From Brevundimonas sp. UBA5936 (GTDB taxonomy: Bacteria; Pseudomonadota; Alphaproteobacteria; Caulobacterales; Caulobacteraceae): a DNA stretch of 15,303 nucleotides. The stretch is taken from contig DJDA01000013.1 of NCBI GenBank assembly GCA_002430835.1, positions 864-16,166 of the forward strand. Direction: 5' to 3'. Under the pieces are notes generated by a model, which saw only the letters and a program-made list of their open reading frames with translations, was not told the origin of the DNA and ran no database searches. Of the stretch, positions 1-14,172 are shown piece after piece (position 1 is the first letter of the stretch; the number at the start of each line of letters is the position of its first letter). Made by a program: the position numbers and the translations under genes.

Positions 1-3773
<3,773 letters not shown>

Positions 3774-3833
3774 CTTTATTCCTTCTGCGGGAATGCCCCG
3801 CGAAAATCATTCAGAGAGGAGAACAGGCGGACC

Positions 3834-3861
3834 GCCCTCCCCCGCCGAAGCGAGGAAGGGC
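3834..3861 (-). promoter_or_regulatory. UUCG-capped hairpin in the rpoB-rpoC spacer
   Basis: Read on the minus strand, 3861-3850 (GCCCTTCCTCGC) pairs fully with 3845-3834 (GCGGGGGAGGGC) around the loop TTCG. This gives a 12-bp stem with two G-U wobbles closed by a C(UUCG)G tetraloop, one of the most stable RNA loops known. It begins 11 nt after the rpoB stop and ends 60 nt before the rpoC start. No U-run follows, so it is not a canonical intrinsic terminator. It could act as an RNase barrier, a processing site or a partial attenuator between the two subunits. The structure is seen directly; the role is inferred. Confidence 0.6.
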
Positions 3862-3872
3862 GCTTGATCCGG

Positions 3873-7988
<4,116 letters not shown>

Positions 7989-8309
7989 TCTGTTTTCCCA
8001 ATCGCGGCCCCTTGCGAGGCCCGCTCTCAATGCAGCAGCCACGGCGCGCCGACCGGCGATCCGTGACCGTAAATGTCTCTCGGCGTCCACCCTCGACCCG
8101 CATGCGGATCAGGACGCCTGGATGTATCCGCCCCCTTGGGGAGGGGCGACGCCTTCGCACCGGTCGGAGGGCGACAAACCGGGCCTCGGCGCTTTCGCGC
8201 GGGATTCATGGAATCTGCGGAGCGCGCATATATACGCCCTTCTTGGGCGAAATAAAGACCCCTCACGCGAGCAGTCGACAGTTTCGATCAGCGTGATAAG
8301 CCTAGCCTT
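7989..8309. promoter_or_regulatory. Divergent rpoB / FKBP intergenic region (321 nt, no gene seen)
   Basis: This gene-free stretch should hold the promoters of rpoBC (leftward) and of the FKBP lipoprotein (rightward). For rpoB the clearest AT-rich element is TATATAT at 8228-8234, which would give a leader of about 230 nt. Its possible -35 (TTTATT on the minus strand) is weak. A small inverted repeat CGCCC-TTCTT-GGGCG sits beside it at 8235-8249. Within the putative leader, 8129-8134 and 8143-8148 (CGCCCC/GGGGCG) form a 6-bp GC hairpin. Open frames through this region look like chance frames: none has a recognisable protein or a good ribosome binding site. The promoter assignments are tentative. 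Confidence 0.45.
8275..8300 (+). promoter_or_regulatory. Candidate promoter of the FKBP gene
   Basis: TCGACA at 8275-8280 matches TTGACA at five of six bases. GATAAG at 8295-8300 matches TATAAT at four of six, with a 14-nt spacer. Short spacers are typical of described Caulobacter housekeeping promoters. Transcription would then begin within a few bases of the ATG at 8310. That fits the absence of any Shine-Dalgarno sequence there and suggests a leaderless mRNA. This is inferred from motif matching only. Confidence 0.3.
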
Positions 8310-8825
8310 ATGAAGCACATCGTCCTGCCCGCTCTCGCCGCCCTGTCGCTTGCCGCCTGCGCCTCGACGCCCGATGTCGACTACCCCGGCCTGCGCGAGT
8401 CGGTCGGCCCGGCTACGCAGGAAAACTGGGAGGTCGGTCAGGCCGCCTATCTGATGTGGAACGGGCAGCGTCGCGGCTGGACCTCGACGGAATCCGGCCT
8501 GCAATACCGCCTGATCGGCAAGGCCAACCCCGAGGGCGAGCAGCCGACAGCGACCGACACGGTCAAGGTCCACTATCGCGGCACCTTCATCGACGGGCGC
8601 GAGTTCGACAGCTCCTATTCGCGCAACGAGCCGACCAGCTTCCCGCTGAACCGCGTCATCAAGGGCTGGACCGAGGGCGTCGCCCTGATGCGCGAGGGCG
8701 AAACCTATCAGTTCGTCATCCCCGCCGACCTGGCCTACGGCCCCCGCTGGATGGGCACGGAAATCCCCGCCAACTCGACCCTGCGCTTCACGGTCGAGCT
8801 GCTGGAAGTGAACCCCGAGCGCTAG
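8310..8825 (+). CDS. FKBP-type peptidyl-prolyl cis-trans isomerase, predicted lipoprotein
   Basis: This 171-aa protein is predicted to catalyse cis-trans isomerisation of prolyl bonds in envelope proteins. The N-terminus is a lipoprotein signal with lipobox LAAC, giving the lipidated cysteine at 17. The +2 residue is Ala, consistent with outer-membrane sorting. A linker follows, and then one FKBP domain at about 64-168. Its hallmarks are VKVHYRGTFIDGREFDSS, FPLNRVIKGWTEGVALMREG, IPADLAYG and IPANSTLRFTVELLEV. It lacks the dimerisation domain of FkpA/Mip-type proteins, so it is a minimal lipid-anchored form. The start is fixed by the signal sequence. There is no Shine-Dalgarno, so translation may be leaderless. 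It is divergent from rpoB. Its stop codon overlaps that of the convergent peptidase gene by four bases. Confidence 0.93.
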   Translation: MKHIVLPALAALSLAACASTPDVDYPGLRESVGPATQENWEVGQAAYLMWNGQRRGWTSTESGLQYRLIGKANPEGEQPTATDTVKVHYRGTFIDGREFDSSYSRNEPTSFPLNRVIKGWTEGVALMREGETYQFVIPADLAYGPRWMGTEIPANSTLRFTVELLEVNPER

Positions 8826-9763
8826 TCCAGGTTCATGCCCGGCCTCCAGCCGCTTTCGGCAAGGAAGGCCTTGGCGTCCGTCATCTGCAATATCGCCCGC
8901 AGCGCCGCCTTCTTGTCCGGCGCGCGGCGATAGTAGGCCTTGGCGATGCGATAACCGGCCCAGTAGCCCAGATCCCCCGGCTTCTCCGGCGTGGAATTAT
9001 AGACCCAGTCCTTCAGGTCGGTCTTGTCGATATCGGCGAGGAAGGCGGTCTCGATCTCGAGTTCACGGCCTCGGGTCTGCGGCTCGAGATAGGTATAGGC
9101 CGGCGCGCCCATCAGCAGTTCGGTCACGAACTCCGCGACGCCCTCGGCCAGCGACACCTCCAGCACCGTGAACTGCTCTTTTTCTGTAAGCTCCGGCGCC
9201 TGCTGGGTGTGGACATACTCGTGGATCAGAACGCCTACGAAGCGGTCCTCGATGTCGGGATTGATGAAGTCGGTGGCGCAAAGCGCCTCCAGCCCCACCT
9301 GGATTCCGTCCACCGGACTGCCGACCGCGACCGGGCGGCCGCGGCCGATCACGAAAGTCGCTGAAGGAAACTGCGCCTCGGGATACTGATCGATGAAACG
9401 AGCCAGCCCCTCGGCGACCCGCGTACGGACGCGCGGCAGGTGGTCGGCGCAGGCCCGCGCCTCGACATAGATTTCAGGCCGAGCGGCCATGGCCTCCGCC
9501 ATCCTCGCGCCCGTCACCCTGCGCACCTTCGCCAGATGCGTCAGACCGGTGGAGCCGCCATCCAGATAGGCCTGCAACTGCTCGGCGCTCGGCCGTCCGG
9601 CGGCGCTGTCGTAGAGCGTGTAGAAGCGGTCAACGTCGCCGGTCTCGATCACGGGTTCATGGCCGACGCGATCGGGCGACGGCGCCTGGGCCGCACTGGC
9701 CGGAGGCGATGCTGAAATCGCCATCATCGCGGCGACGCTCGCCAAAATTCGCTTCCCGTCCAT
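8822..9763 (-). CDS. Predicted exported zinc-dependent protease, DUF2268-like
   Basis: This 313-aa protein has a Sec signal peptide (basic MDGKR, hydrophobic stretch, likely cleavage after PASA near residue 24), so it is predicted periplasmic or secreted. The core carries HEYVH at 181-185, the zinc-binding HExxH of metallopeptidases. LAEGVAEFVTE follows at 205-215, where Glu207 or Glu211 could be the third ligand. The order HExxH then EG-A-EF resembles the DUF2268 group of putative zinc proteases; the family name comes from motif memory and is not certain. The start at 9763 was chosen over an open frame reaching 9901 because a signal peptide begins there and GAGGGAG lies 5 nt upstream. It is divergent from the first M61 peptidase across 182 nt and convergent with the FKBP gene. 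Its substrate is unknown. Confidence 0.8.
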   Translation of the reverse strand: MDGKRILASVAAMMAISASPPASAAQAPSPDRVGHEPVIETGDVDRFYTLYDSAAGRPSAEQLQAYLDGGSTGLTHLAKVRRVTGARMAEAMAARPEIYVEARACADHLPRVRTRVAEGLARFIDQYPEAQFPSATFVIGRGRPVAVGSPVDGIQVGLEALCATDFINPDIEDRFVGVLIHEYVHTQQAPELTEKEQFTVLEVSLAEGVAEFVTELLMGAPAYTYLEPQTRGRELEIETAFLADIDKTDLKDWVYNSTPEKPGDLGYWAGYRIAKAYYRRAPDKKAALRAILQMTDAKAFLAESGWRPGMNLD

Positions 9764-9945
9764 GTGATCTCCCTCGCCTTGTGACGCCGTCGTCAGGCTA
9801 GTACGCAACCGTAGCCGATGAAATCCGCCTCCGCGCAGGCGACCCAAACATGACGGCGAATTCATCCGCCCACCTCGGGCTTGACCATAGCCGCGACGCA
9901 CAGTGATCTGCTGCGTCCTCGCCGCCTTGCCGGAAAGTCCCTCTG
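9764..9945. promoter_or_regulatory. Divergent promoter region between two exported peptidase genes
   Basis: This 182-nt region should contain promoters for both flanking genes. Rightward, TTGACC at 9881-9886 is a good -35, but the sequence 17 nt later (TGATCT) is a poor -10. An alternative is GTGACGC at 9781-9787 with GCTAGTAC at 9797-9804. These resemble the Caulobacter housekeeping consensus TTGACGS and GCTANAWC, but with a 9-nt spacer that is one short. Neither is convincing. No leftward promoter stands out. GGAAAG at 9932-9937 is a plausible Shine-Dalgarno for the rightward gene. Confidence 0.3.
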
Positions 9946-11898
9946 ATGATGCGTCCCGCCGCCCGCCTGCTTGTCACCGCCTGCGCCTCCGCCTTGCTGT
10001 TCAGCGCCGGTGCGGCCCTGGCCCAGGTGGGAACGCCCGCCCTGCCCGTCGCCCTGGCGCCGATCCCGGCGGCCAAGGACGAGGCCTATCCCGGCGTCAT
10101 CAAGCTGGATGTCGACGCCACCGACATCGACCGCCGCCTGATCCAGGTGCGCCAGACCATTCCGGTCAGCGGCCCTGGCCCTCTGGTCCTCTTCTATCCG
10201 CAATGGATTCCCGGCAACCACGGCCCGGTCGGCCCCGTCGCCAACGTCGGCGGCCTGACCTTCACCGCCGAGGGGCGGCGGCTGGAGTGGGTGCGCAACA
10301 CCGTCCAGCCCTGGGCCTATCAGATCGAGGTTCCGGCCGGCGTGACCGAGGTCGAGGCCGCCTTCCAGTGGCTGACGCCCATCGAAGGCAATCAGGGCCG
10401 CGTCGTCGTCACCCCCGAGATGCTGAACATCCAGTGGGAGAAGGCCCTGCTCTATCCGGCGGGCTATTATTCGCGTCAGATCACCTTCCAGCCGACGCTG
10501 AAGCTGCCTCAGGGCTGGAAATACGGCGTCGCCCTGGACACCGTCAGCTTCGAGAACGGCCTGGCGACCTTCGCCCCGATCACGCTGGAGCATCTGGCCG
10601 ACAGCCCCGTCTTCGCCGGCGCCCACTATCGCCAGATCGACCTGGATCCGGGCGGCCGTTCGCCGGTGCGCCTGAACGTCGTGGCCGATGACGCCAAGAT
10701 GCTGGAGGCGACGGACGAGCACGTCCAACTGCACCGCAACCTGGTCCAGCAAGCCGACCGCCTGTTCGGCGCGCGCCACTTCAACCACTACGACTTCCTG
10801 CTGGCCGTGACGGACAAGCTGGGCGGCATCGGGCTGGAGCACCACCGCTCGTCCGAGAACAGCGTCGATGTGAAGTACTTCACCGACCGCGAGGCGACCC
10901 TGGCCGACCGCGACCTGCTGGGTCACGAATACACCCACAGCTGGAACGGCAAATGGCGCCGCCCGGCCGACCAACTGACGCCCAATCTGAACGAGCCGCT
11001 GCAGAACTCCCTGATGTGGGTCTATGAGGGCCAGACGCAGTACTGGGGCTTGGTCCTGACCGCCCGCGCAGGCCTGATGAGCAAACAACAGGCGCTGGAC
11101 GTCCTGGCCATGAGCGCCGCCAGCTTCCAGCACATCCCCGGCCGCCAGTGGCGCGCCATGCAGGACACCACCAACGACCCCATCATCAGCCAGCGCCGTC
11201 CGCAGCCCTGGAGCAGCTATCAGCGCAGCGAGGACTATTACCGCGAAGGCGCGCTGATCTGGCTGGACGCCGACACCCTGATCCGCGAACGGACGGGCGG
11301 GAAGAAGTCGCTGGACGACTTCGCCAAGGCCTTCTTCGGCGTCGAGGACGGGAACTGGGATCCGGCACCCTACACCTTCGCCGATGTGGCCTCGACATTG
11401 AACGGAGTGCAGGCGAACGACTGGGCCGCCTTCCTGCGCGAGCGGCTGGACGCGGTCGGCCCCGACTCACGCGGTCCGCTGGACGGCTTCGAACGCGGCG
11501 GCTACCGCCTAGTCTTCAAGGAAGAGCCGTCAGGCTACATGGGCGCCCTGTATAAAGAGCTGGGCCGCAACGACTTCACCTATTCGCTCGGCTTCATGAT
11601 GAACGGGTCGAACCGGATCACCTCCGTCCTGTGGGGCGGCCCGGCCTTCGAACAGGGGCTGACGTCGGGCTGGGAAGTCGTCGCCGTCGGCGGCCGCGCC
11701 GCCTCGGCCGACGCGCTGAAGGAGGCCGTCACCGCCGCCAAGGGGACGTCCGAACCGATCGAGCTGATCCTCAAGAACGGCGACCGTTTCAAGACGGTGC
11801 GCTTCGACTACCACGACGGCCTGCGCTACCCCCACCTGGAGCGGATCGAGGGCACGCCCGACCGCCTGGGCGACATCCTGAGCCCGCGTCGTCGATAG
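9946..11898 (+). CDS. M61-family metallopeptidase with PDZ domain, exported (copy 1)
   Basis: This is a 650-aa predicted zinc aminopeptidase or endopeptidase of the M61 (glycyl aminopeptidase-like) family. It has a Sec signal peptide with cleavage after ALA at residue 26, so it should be periplasmic or outside the cell. The order is an N-terminal beta domain (about 45-240) and then the catalytic domain. That domain has GGIGLEHHRSSEN near 295-310, HEYTHSWNGK with HEYTH at 327-331, and the third zinc ligand Glu361 in VYEGQTQYWG. A C-terminal PDZ-like domain follows at about 540-630. The substrate is unknown. ATG codons at 9946 and 9949 are both possible starts; GGAAAG 8 nt upstream favours the first. 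A paralogue of similar length follows 183 nt downstream, and both end in the same residues, GTPDRLGDILSPRRR. Confidence 0.92.
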   Translation: MMRPAARLLVTACASALLFSAGAALAQVGTPALPVALAPIPAAKDEAYPGVIKLDVDATDIDRRLIQVRQTIPVSGPGPLVLFYPQWIPGNHGPVGPVANVGGLTFTAEGRRLEWVRNTVQPWAYQIEVPAGVTEVEAAFQWLTPIEGNQGRVVVTPEMLNIQWEKALLYPAGYYSRQITFQPTLKLPQGWKYGVALDTVSFENGLATFAPITLEHLADSPVFAGAHYRQIDLDPGGRSPVRLNVVADDAKMLEATDEHVQLHRNLVQQADRLFGARHFNHYDFLLAVTDKLGGIGLEHHRSSENSVDVKYFTDREATLADRDLLGHEYTHSWNGKWRRPADQLTPNLNEPLQNSLMWVYEGQTQYWGLVLTARAGLMSKQQALDVLAMSAASFQHIPGRQWRAMQDTTNDPIISQRRPQPWSSYQRSEDYYREGALIWLDADTLIRERTGGKKSLDDFAKAFFGVEDGNWDPAPYTFADVASTLNGVQANDWAAFLRERLDAVGPDSRGPLDGFERGGYRLVFKEEPSGYMGALYKELGRNDFTYSLGFMMNGSNRITSVLWGGPAFEQGLTSGWEVVAVGGRAASADALKEAVTAAKGTSEPIELILKNGDRFKTVRFDYHDGLRYPHLERIEGTPDRLGDILSPRRR

Positions 11899-11916
11899 AG
11901 AACACCGCCAAAACTG

Positions 11917-11968
11917 CCTTCTCCCCTCGGGGGAGAAGGTGGCTCGCGGAGCGAGACGGATGAGGGGG
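11917..11968 (+). repeat. REP-like 52-nt element, left copy
   Basis: This element starts 19 nt after the stop of the first M61 gene. It has a terminal hairpin with a perfect 10-bp stem (CCTTCTCCCC 11917-11926, loop TCG, GGGGAGAAGG 11930-11939). A central 5-bp hairpin follows (CTCGC-GGA-GCGAG, 11943-11955), then CGGATGAGGGGG. The reverse complement reappears at 12016-12067. GC-rich intergenic elements of this build are common in alphaproteobacterial genomes; that comparison is from general knowledge. The terminal hairpin could slow 3' exonucleases or reduce read-through, but it has no U-tract. Confidence 0.8.
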
Positions 11969-12015
11969 GCGTCTGCTTCGCGCACCTCCATCAGTCGTTC
12001 TGCCTGCTGAAACCG

Positions 12016-12067
12016 CCCCCTCATCCGAGCGGCTCCGCCGCCCACCTTCTCCCCCGAGTGGAGAAGG
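12016..12067 (-). repeat. REP-like 52-nt element, right inverted copy
   Basis: This is an inverted copy of the element at 11917-11968, of exactly equal length, separated from it by 47 nt. It starts CCCCCTCATCCG and ends in a terminal hairpin (CCTTCTCCCC 12045-12054, loop CGA, GTGGAGAAGG 12058-12067) with one mispair. The central hairpin is GCGGC-TCC-GCCGC (12029-12041). Relative to the left copy it differs at three of five base pairs, all compensatory. It ends 14 nt before the start of the second M61 gene, so the purine-rich end of the repeat (GGAGAAGGG) lies close to the ribosome binding region. Confidence 0.8.
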
Positions 12068-12081
12068 GTTACGAGAACAAC

Positions 12082-14079
12082 ATGACCCTGACCCATCGCC
12101 TGCCCGCCGCCGCCCTCGCCCTGCTGCTGACCTCGGCCGCCTCGACCGCGCTCGCTCAGCAATGGACCGGCCCGCAGGCCCCCGCCGCGCCGACGCCGCA
12201 GAACACGCCCCTAGCCCTGCCCCGCGCCCTGCCGCCGATCCCGGCGCCGACGGCCGAGGCCTATCCCGGCGTCATCCGCTATGAGGTCGACGCCACCGAC
12301 GTCGAGAAGAAGATCGTCCGCGTGCGCCAGACCATCCCGGTCACGCCCGGTCATCTGGTCCTGCTCTATCCGAAATTCCTGCCCGGCAACCACGCCGCGA
12401 CCGGCCCGATCCAGCTGGTGTCCGGCGTGACGGTTCAAGGCGGCGGCGCCCGCATCGACTGGCTGCGCGACACCATCGACCCCTACGCCTTCCACATCGA
12501 GGTGCCGCAGGGCGTCAGCGAGATCACCGTCGACTTCCAGTGGCTGACCCAGCCGGACAGCTCGACCTGGCGCGTGGTCATGACGCCCGAGATGGTCAAT
12601 CTGCAGTGGGAGAAGGCCCTGCTCTATCCGGCGGGCTACCGCTCGACCGGCATCACCTTCGCCCCGTCGATCCGCCTGCCGCAGGGCTGGAAATACGGCG
12701 TGGCGCTGGATACCGAGAGCTTCGTCGACGGCCTGGCGACGTTTGCGCCGACCGACCTCTACACCCTGATCGACAGCCCCCTGTTCGGCGGCGCCAATTT
12801 CCAGCGCATCGCCATCGACCCGCGCCGCGGAAACGGCGAAGGCGCCGTTCACCTGAACATCGTCGCCGATGCGGCCAAGGATCTGGCCCCCACGACCGAG
12901 CAGTTGGGCTGGTTCGAGAACCTGGTCACCCAGACCGACCGCCTGTTCGGCGCCCGCCCCTATGACCGCTACGACTTCCTGGTCGCCGCCACGGCGAAGA
13001 TGGGCGGCATCGGGCTGGAGCATCACCGCTCGTCCGAGAACTCGGTCCCGACCGACTTCTTCACCAACTGGGGCAAGAGCATGGGGGCCGTCGGCCTCTT
13101 GCCGCACGAGTTCGTCCACGCCTGGAACGGCAAGCGCCAGCGCCCGGTCGATGAACTGACCGCCAATCACAACATCCCGACCCAGAACACCCTTCTGTGG
13201 GTCTATGAGGGTCAGACCGAATACTGGGGCGATGTGCTGACCGCCCGCTCGGGCCTGGCCTCCAAGGAAGACATTCTGGTCACCGTGGCCGAGAACGCCG
13301 CCTTCTATGACAACCAGCCCGGCCGCGAATGGCGCCCGCTGCAGGACACGAACAACCACAACCTACTCGGCTATCGCACCTCGAACCCCTATTCGTCGTG
13401 GATGCGCGGCACGGGCGACTACTACCGCGAGGCCCTGCTGATCTGGCTGGACGCCGACACCCTGATCCGCGAGGCGACGGGCGGGAAGAAGTCGCTGGAC
13501 GACTTCGCCAAGGGCTTCTTCGGCGGCGACGACGGCTCCTGGGCGCCGCGCGGCTATACGTTCGACGACGTGGTCGCGGCGCTGAACGCGGTCCACCCGC
13601 ACGACTGGGCGACCTTCCTGCGTACGCGCCTGGACGCCAGCGGCCCGGACGCCAGGGCCCCGCTGGACGGTCTGGCGCGCGGCGGCTACCGCCTGACCTA
13701 CACCGACACCCTGACGGCCGACGAGAAGCGCATCCAGTCGGGCTGGGCCAACGACTTCCAGTATTCCCTGGGCTTCACCCTGTCCTCGTCGAACAAGCTG
13801 ACCGGCGTCCGCTGGGGCGGCCGCGCCTTCGAGGCCGACATCGGGCCGGGCTGGGAGCTGGTCGCCGTCAACGACATCGCCGCCTCGGCCGAGAAGCTGC
13901 GCGACGCCGTCACCGCCGCCAAGGGAACCGACGCCCCGATCCGTCTGCTGCTCAAGAACGGCGACCGCTACCGCACCGTCGATTTCGACTATCACGACGG
14001 CCTGCGCTACCCGCGCCTGGAACGCATTCCTGGCACGCCGGATCGGCTGGGCGACATCCTCAGCCCGCGCCGTCGCTAA
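12082..14079 (+). CDS. M61-family metallopeptidase with PDZ domain, exported (copy 2)
   Basis: This 665-aa protein is a paralogue of the preceding gene, well over half identical by eye throughout. The signal peptide cleaves after ALA at residue 25. The catalytic domain has GGIGLEHHRSSEN, HEFVHAWNGK (HEFVH at 342-346) and the third zinc ligand Glu376 in VYEGQTEYWG. A PDZ-like domain occupies about 555-645. All metal ligands are kept, so both copies should be active. Differences between them cluster in the segment just before HExxH, in the linker after the catalytic domain and at the N-terminus, which may shift substrate choice. The start at 12082 was chosen because the signal peptide begins there. 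An upstream ATG at 12058 would place codons inside the repeat. The only nearby Shine-Dalgarno is weak (GAGAA at 12073-12077). It is probably cotranscribed with copy 1 unless the intervening repeats stop transcription. Confidence 0.92.
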   Translation: MTLTHRLPAAALALLLTSAASTALAQQWTGPQAPAAPTPQNTPLALPRALPPIPAPTAEAYPGVIRYEVDATDVEKKIVRVRQTIPVTPGHLVLLYPKFLPGNHAATGPIQLVSGVTVQGGGARIDWLRDTIDPYAFHIEVPQGVSEITVDFQWLTQPDSSTWRVVMTPEMVNLQWEKALLYPAGYRSTGITFAPSIRLPQGWKYGVALDTESFVDGLATFAPTDLYTLIDSPLFGGANFQRIAIDPRRGNGEGAVHLNIVADAAKDLAPTTEQLGWFENLVTQTDRLFGARPYDRYDFLVAATAKMGGIGLEHHRSSENSVPTDFFTNWGKSMGAVGLLPHEFVHAWNGKRQRPVDELTANHNIPTQNTLLWVYEGQTEYWGDVLTARSGLASKEDILVTVAENAAFYDNQPGREWRPLQDTNNHNLLGYRTSNPYSSWMRGTGDYYREALLIWLDADTLIREATGGKKSLDDFAKGFFGGDDGSWAPRGYTFDDVVAALNAVHPHDWATFLRTRLDASGPDARAPLDGLARGGYRLTYTDTLTADEKRIQSGWANDFQYSLGFTLSSSNKLTGVRWGGRAFEADIGPGWELVAVNDIAASAEKLRDAVTAAKGTDAPIRLLLKNGDRYRTVDFDYHDGLRYPRLERIPGTPDRLGDILSPRRR

Positions 14080-14090
14080 GGGTCCAAAGG

Positions 14091-14118
14091 CGCGCCGAGC
14101 AGATCACGGCTTGGCGCG
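14091..14118 (+). other. Hairpin downstream of the second M61 gene
   Basis: CGCGCCGAGC (14091-14100) pairs with GCTTGGCGCG (14109-14118) across an 8-nt loop, giving a 10-bp stem with one G-U wobble, 11 nt after the stop codon. There is no U-tract right after it, so it is at best a weak or factor-dependent terminator or an mRNA 3'-end stabiliser. The rest of the 93-nt gap to the next gene shows no clear promoter. Confidence 0.4.
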
Positions 14119-14172
14119 ACCGGCCGGGGCGGTTTAACCTGTCGGGGACGGGCGCCGCTTCGGACCGCCCAC

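Noticed and set aside
3774..3872. Possible rpoB-rpoC fusion by read-through, since both genes are in the same frame
   Set aside because: The rpoB TGA is followed by a second in-frame TGA at codon 22 of the 33-codon spacer, and rpoC has its own good Shine-Dalgarno sequence.
7989..8090. A 34-residue N-terminal extension of RpoB starting at 8090
   Set aside because: The conserved N-terminus begins at MAKSTDG; the extension has the composition of non-coding leader.
9764..9901. A 46-residue N-terminal extension of the DUF2268-like protein
   Set aside because: It would bury the signal peptide. The ATG at 9763 has a Shine-Dalgarno and starts a normal Sec signal.
9862..11133. A long minus-strand open frame opposite the first M61 gene, and a similar one at 12211-13359
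   Set aside because: Both are antisense shadows of GC-rich coding sequence with no recognisable domains, while the plus strand carries clear M61 motifs.
11917..11939. An intrinsic terminator after the first M61 gene
   Set aside because: The stem is strong but is followed by TGGCTCGCGG rather than a U-tract, and it is part of a repeat that also occurs inverted.
12058..12081. An upstream start for the second M61 gene at 12058
   Set aside because: It lies inside the REP-like repeat and adds eight charged residues before the signal peptide.
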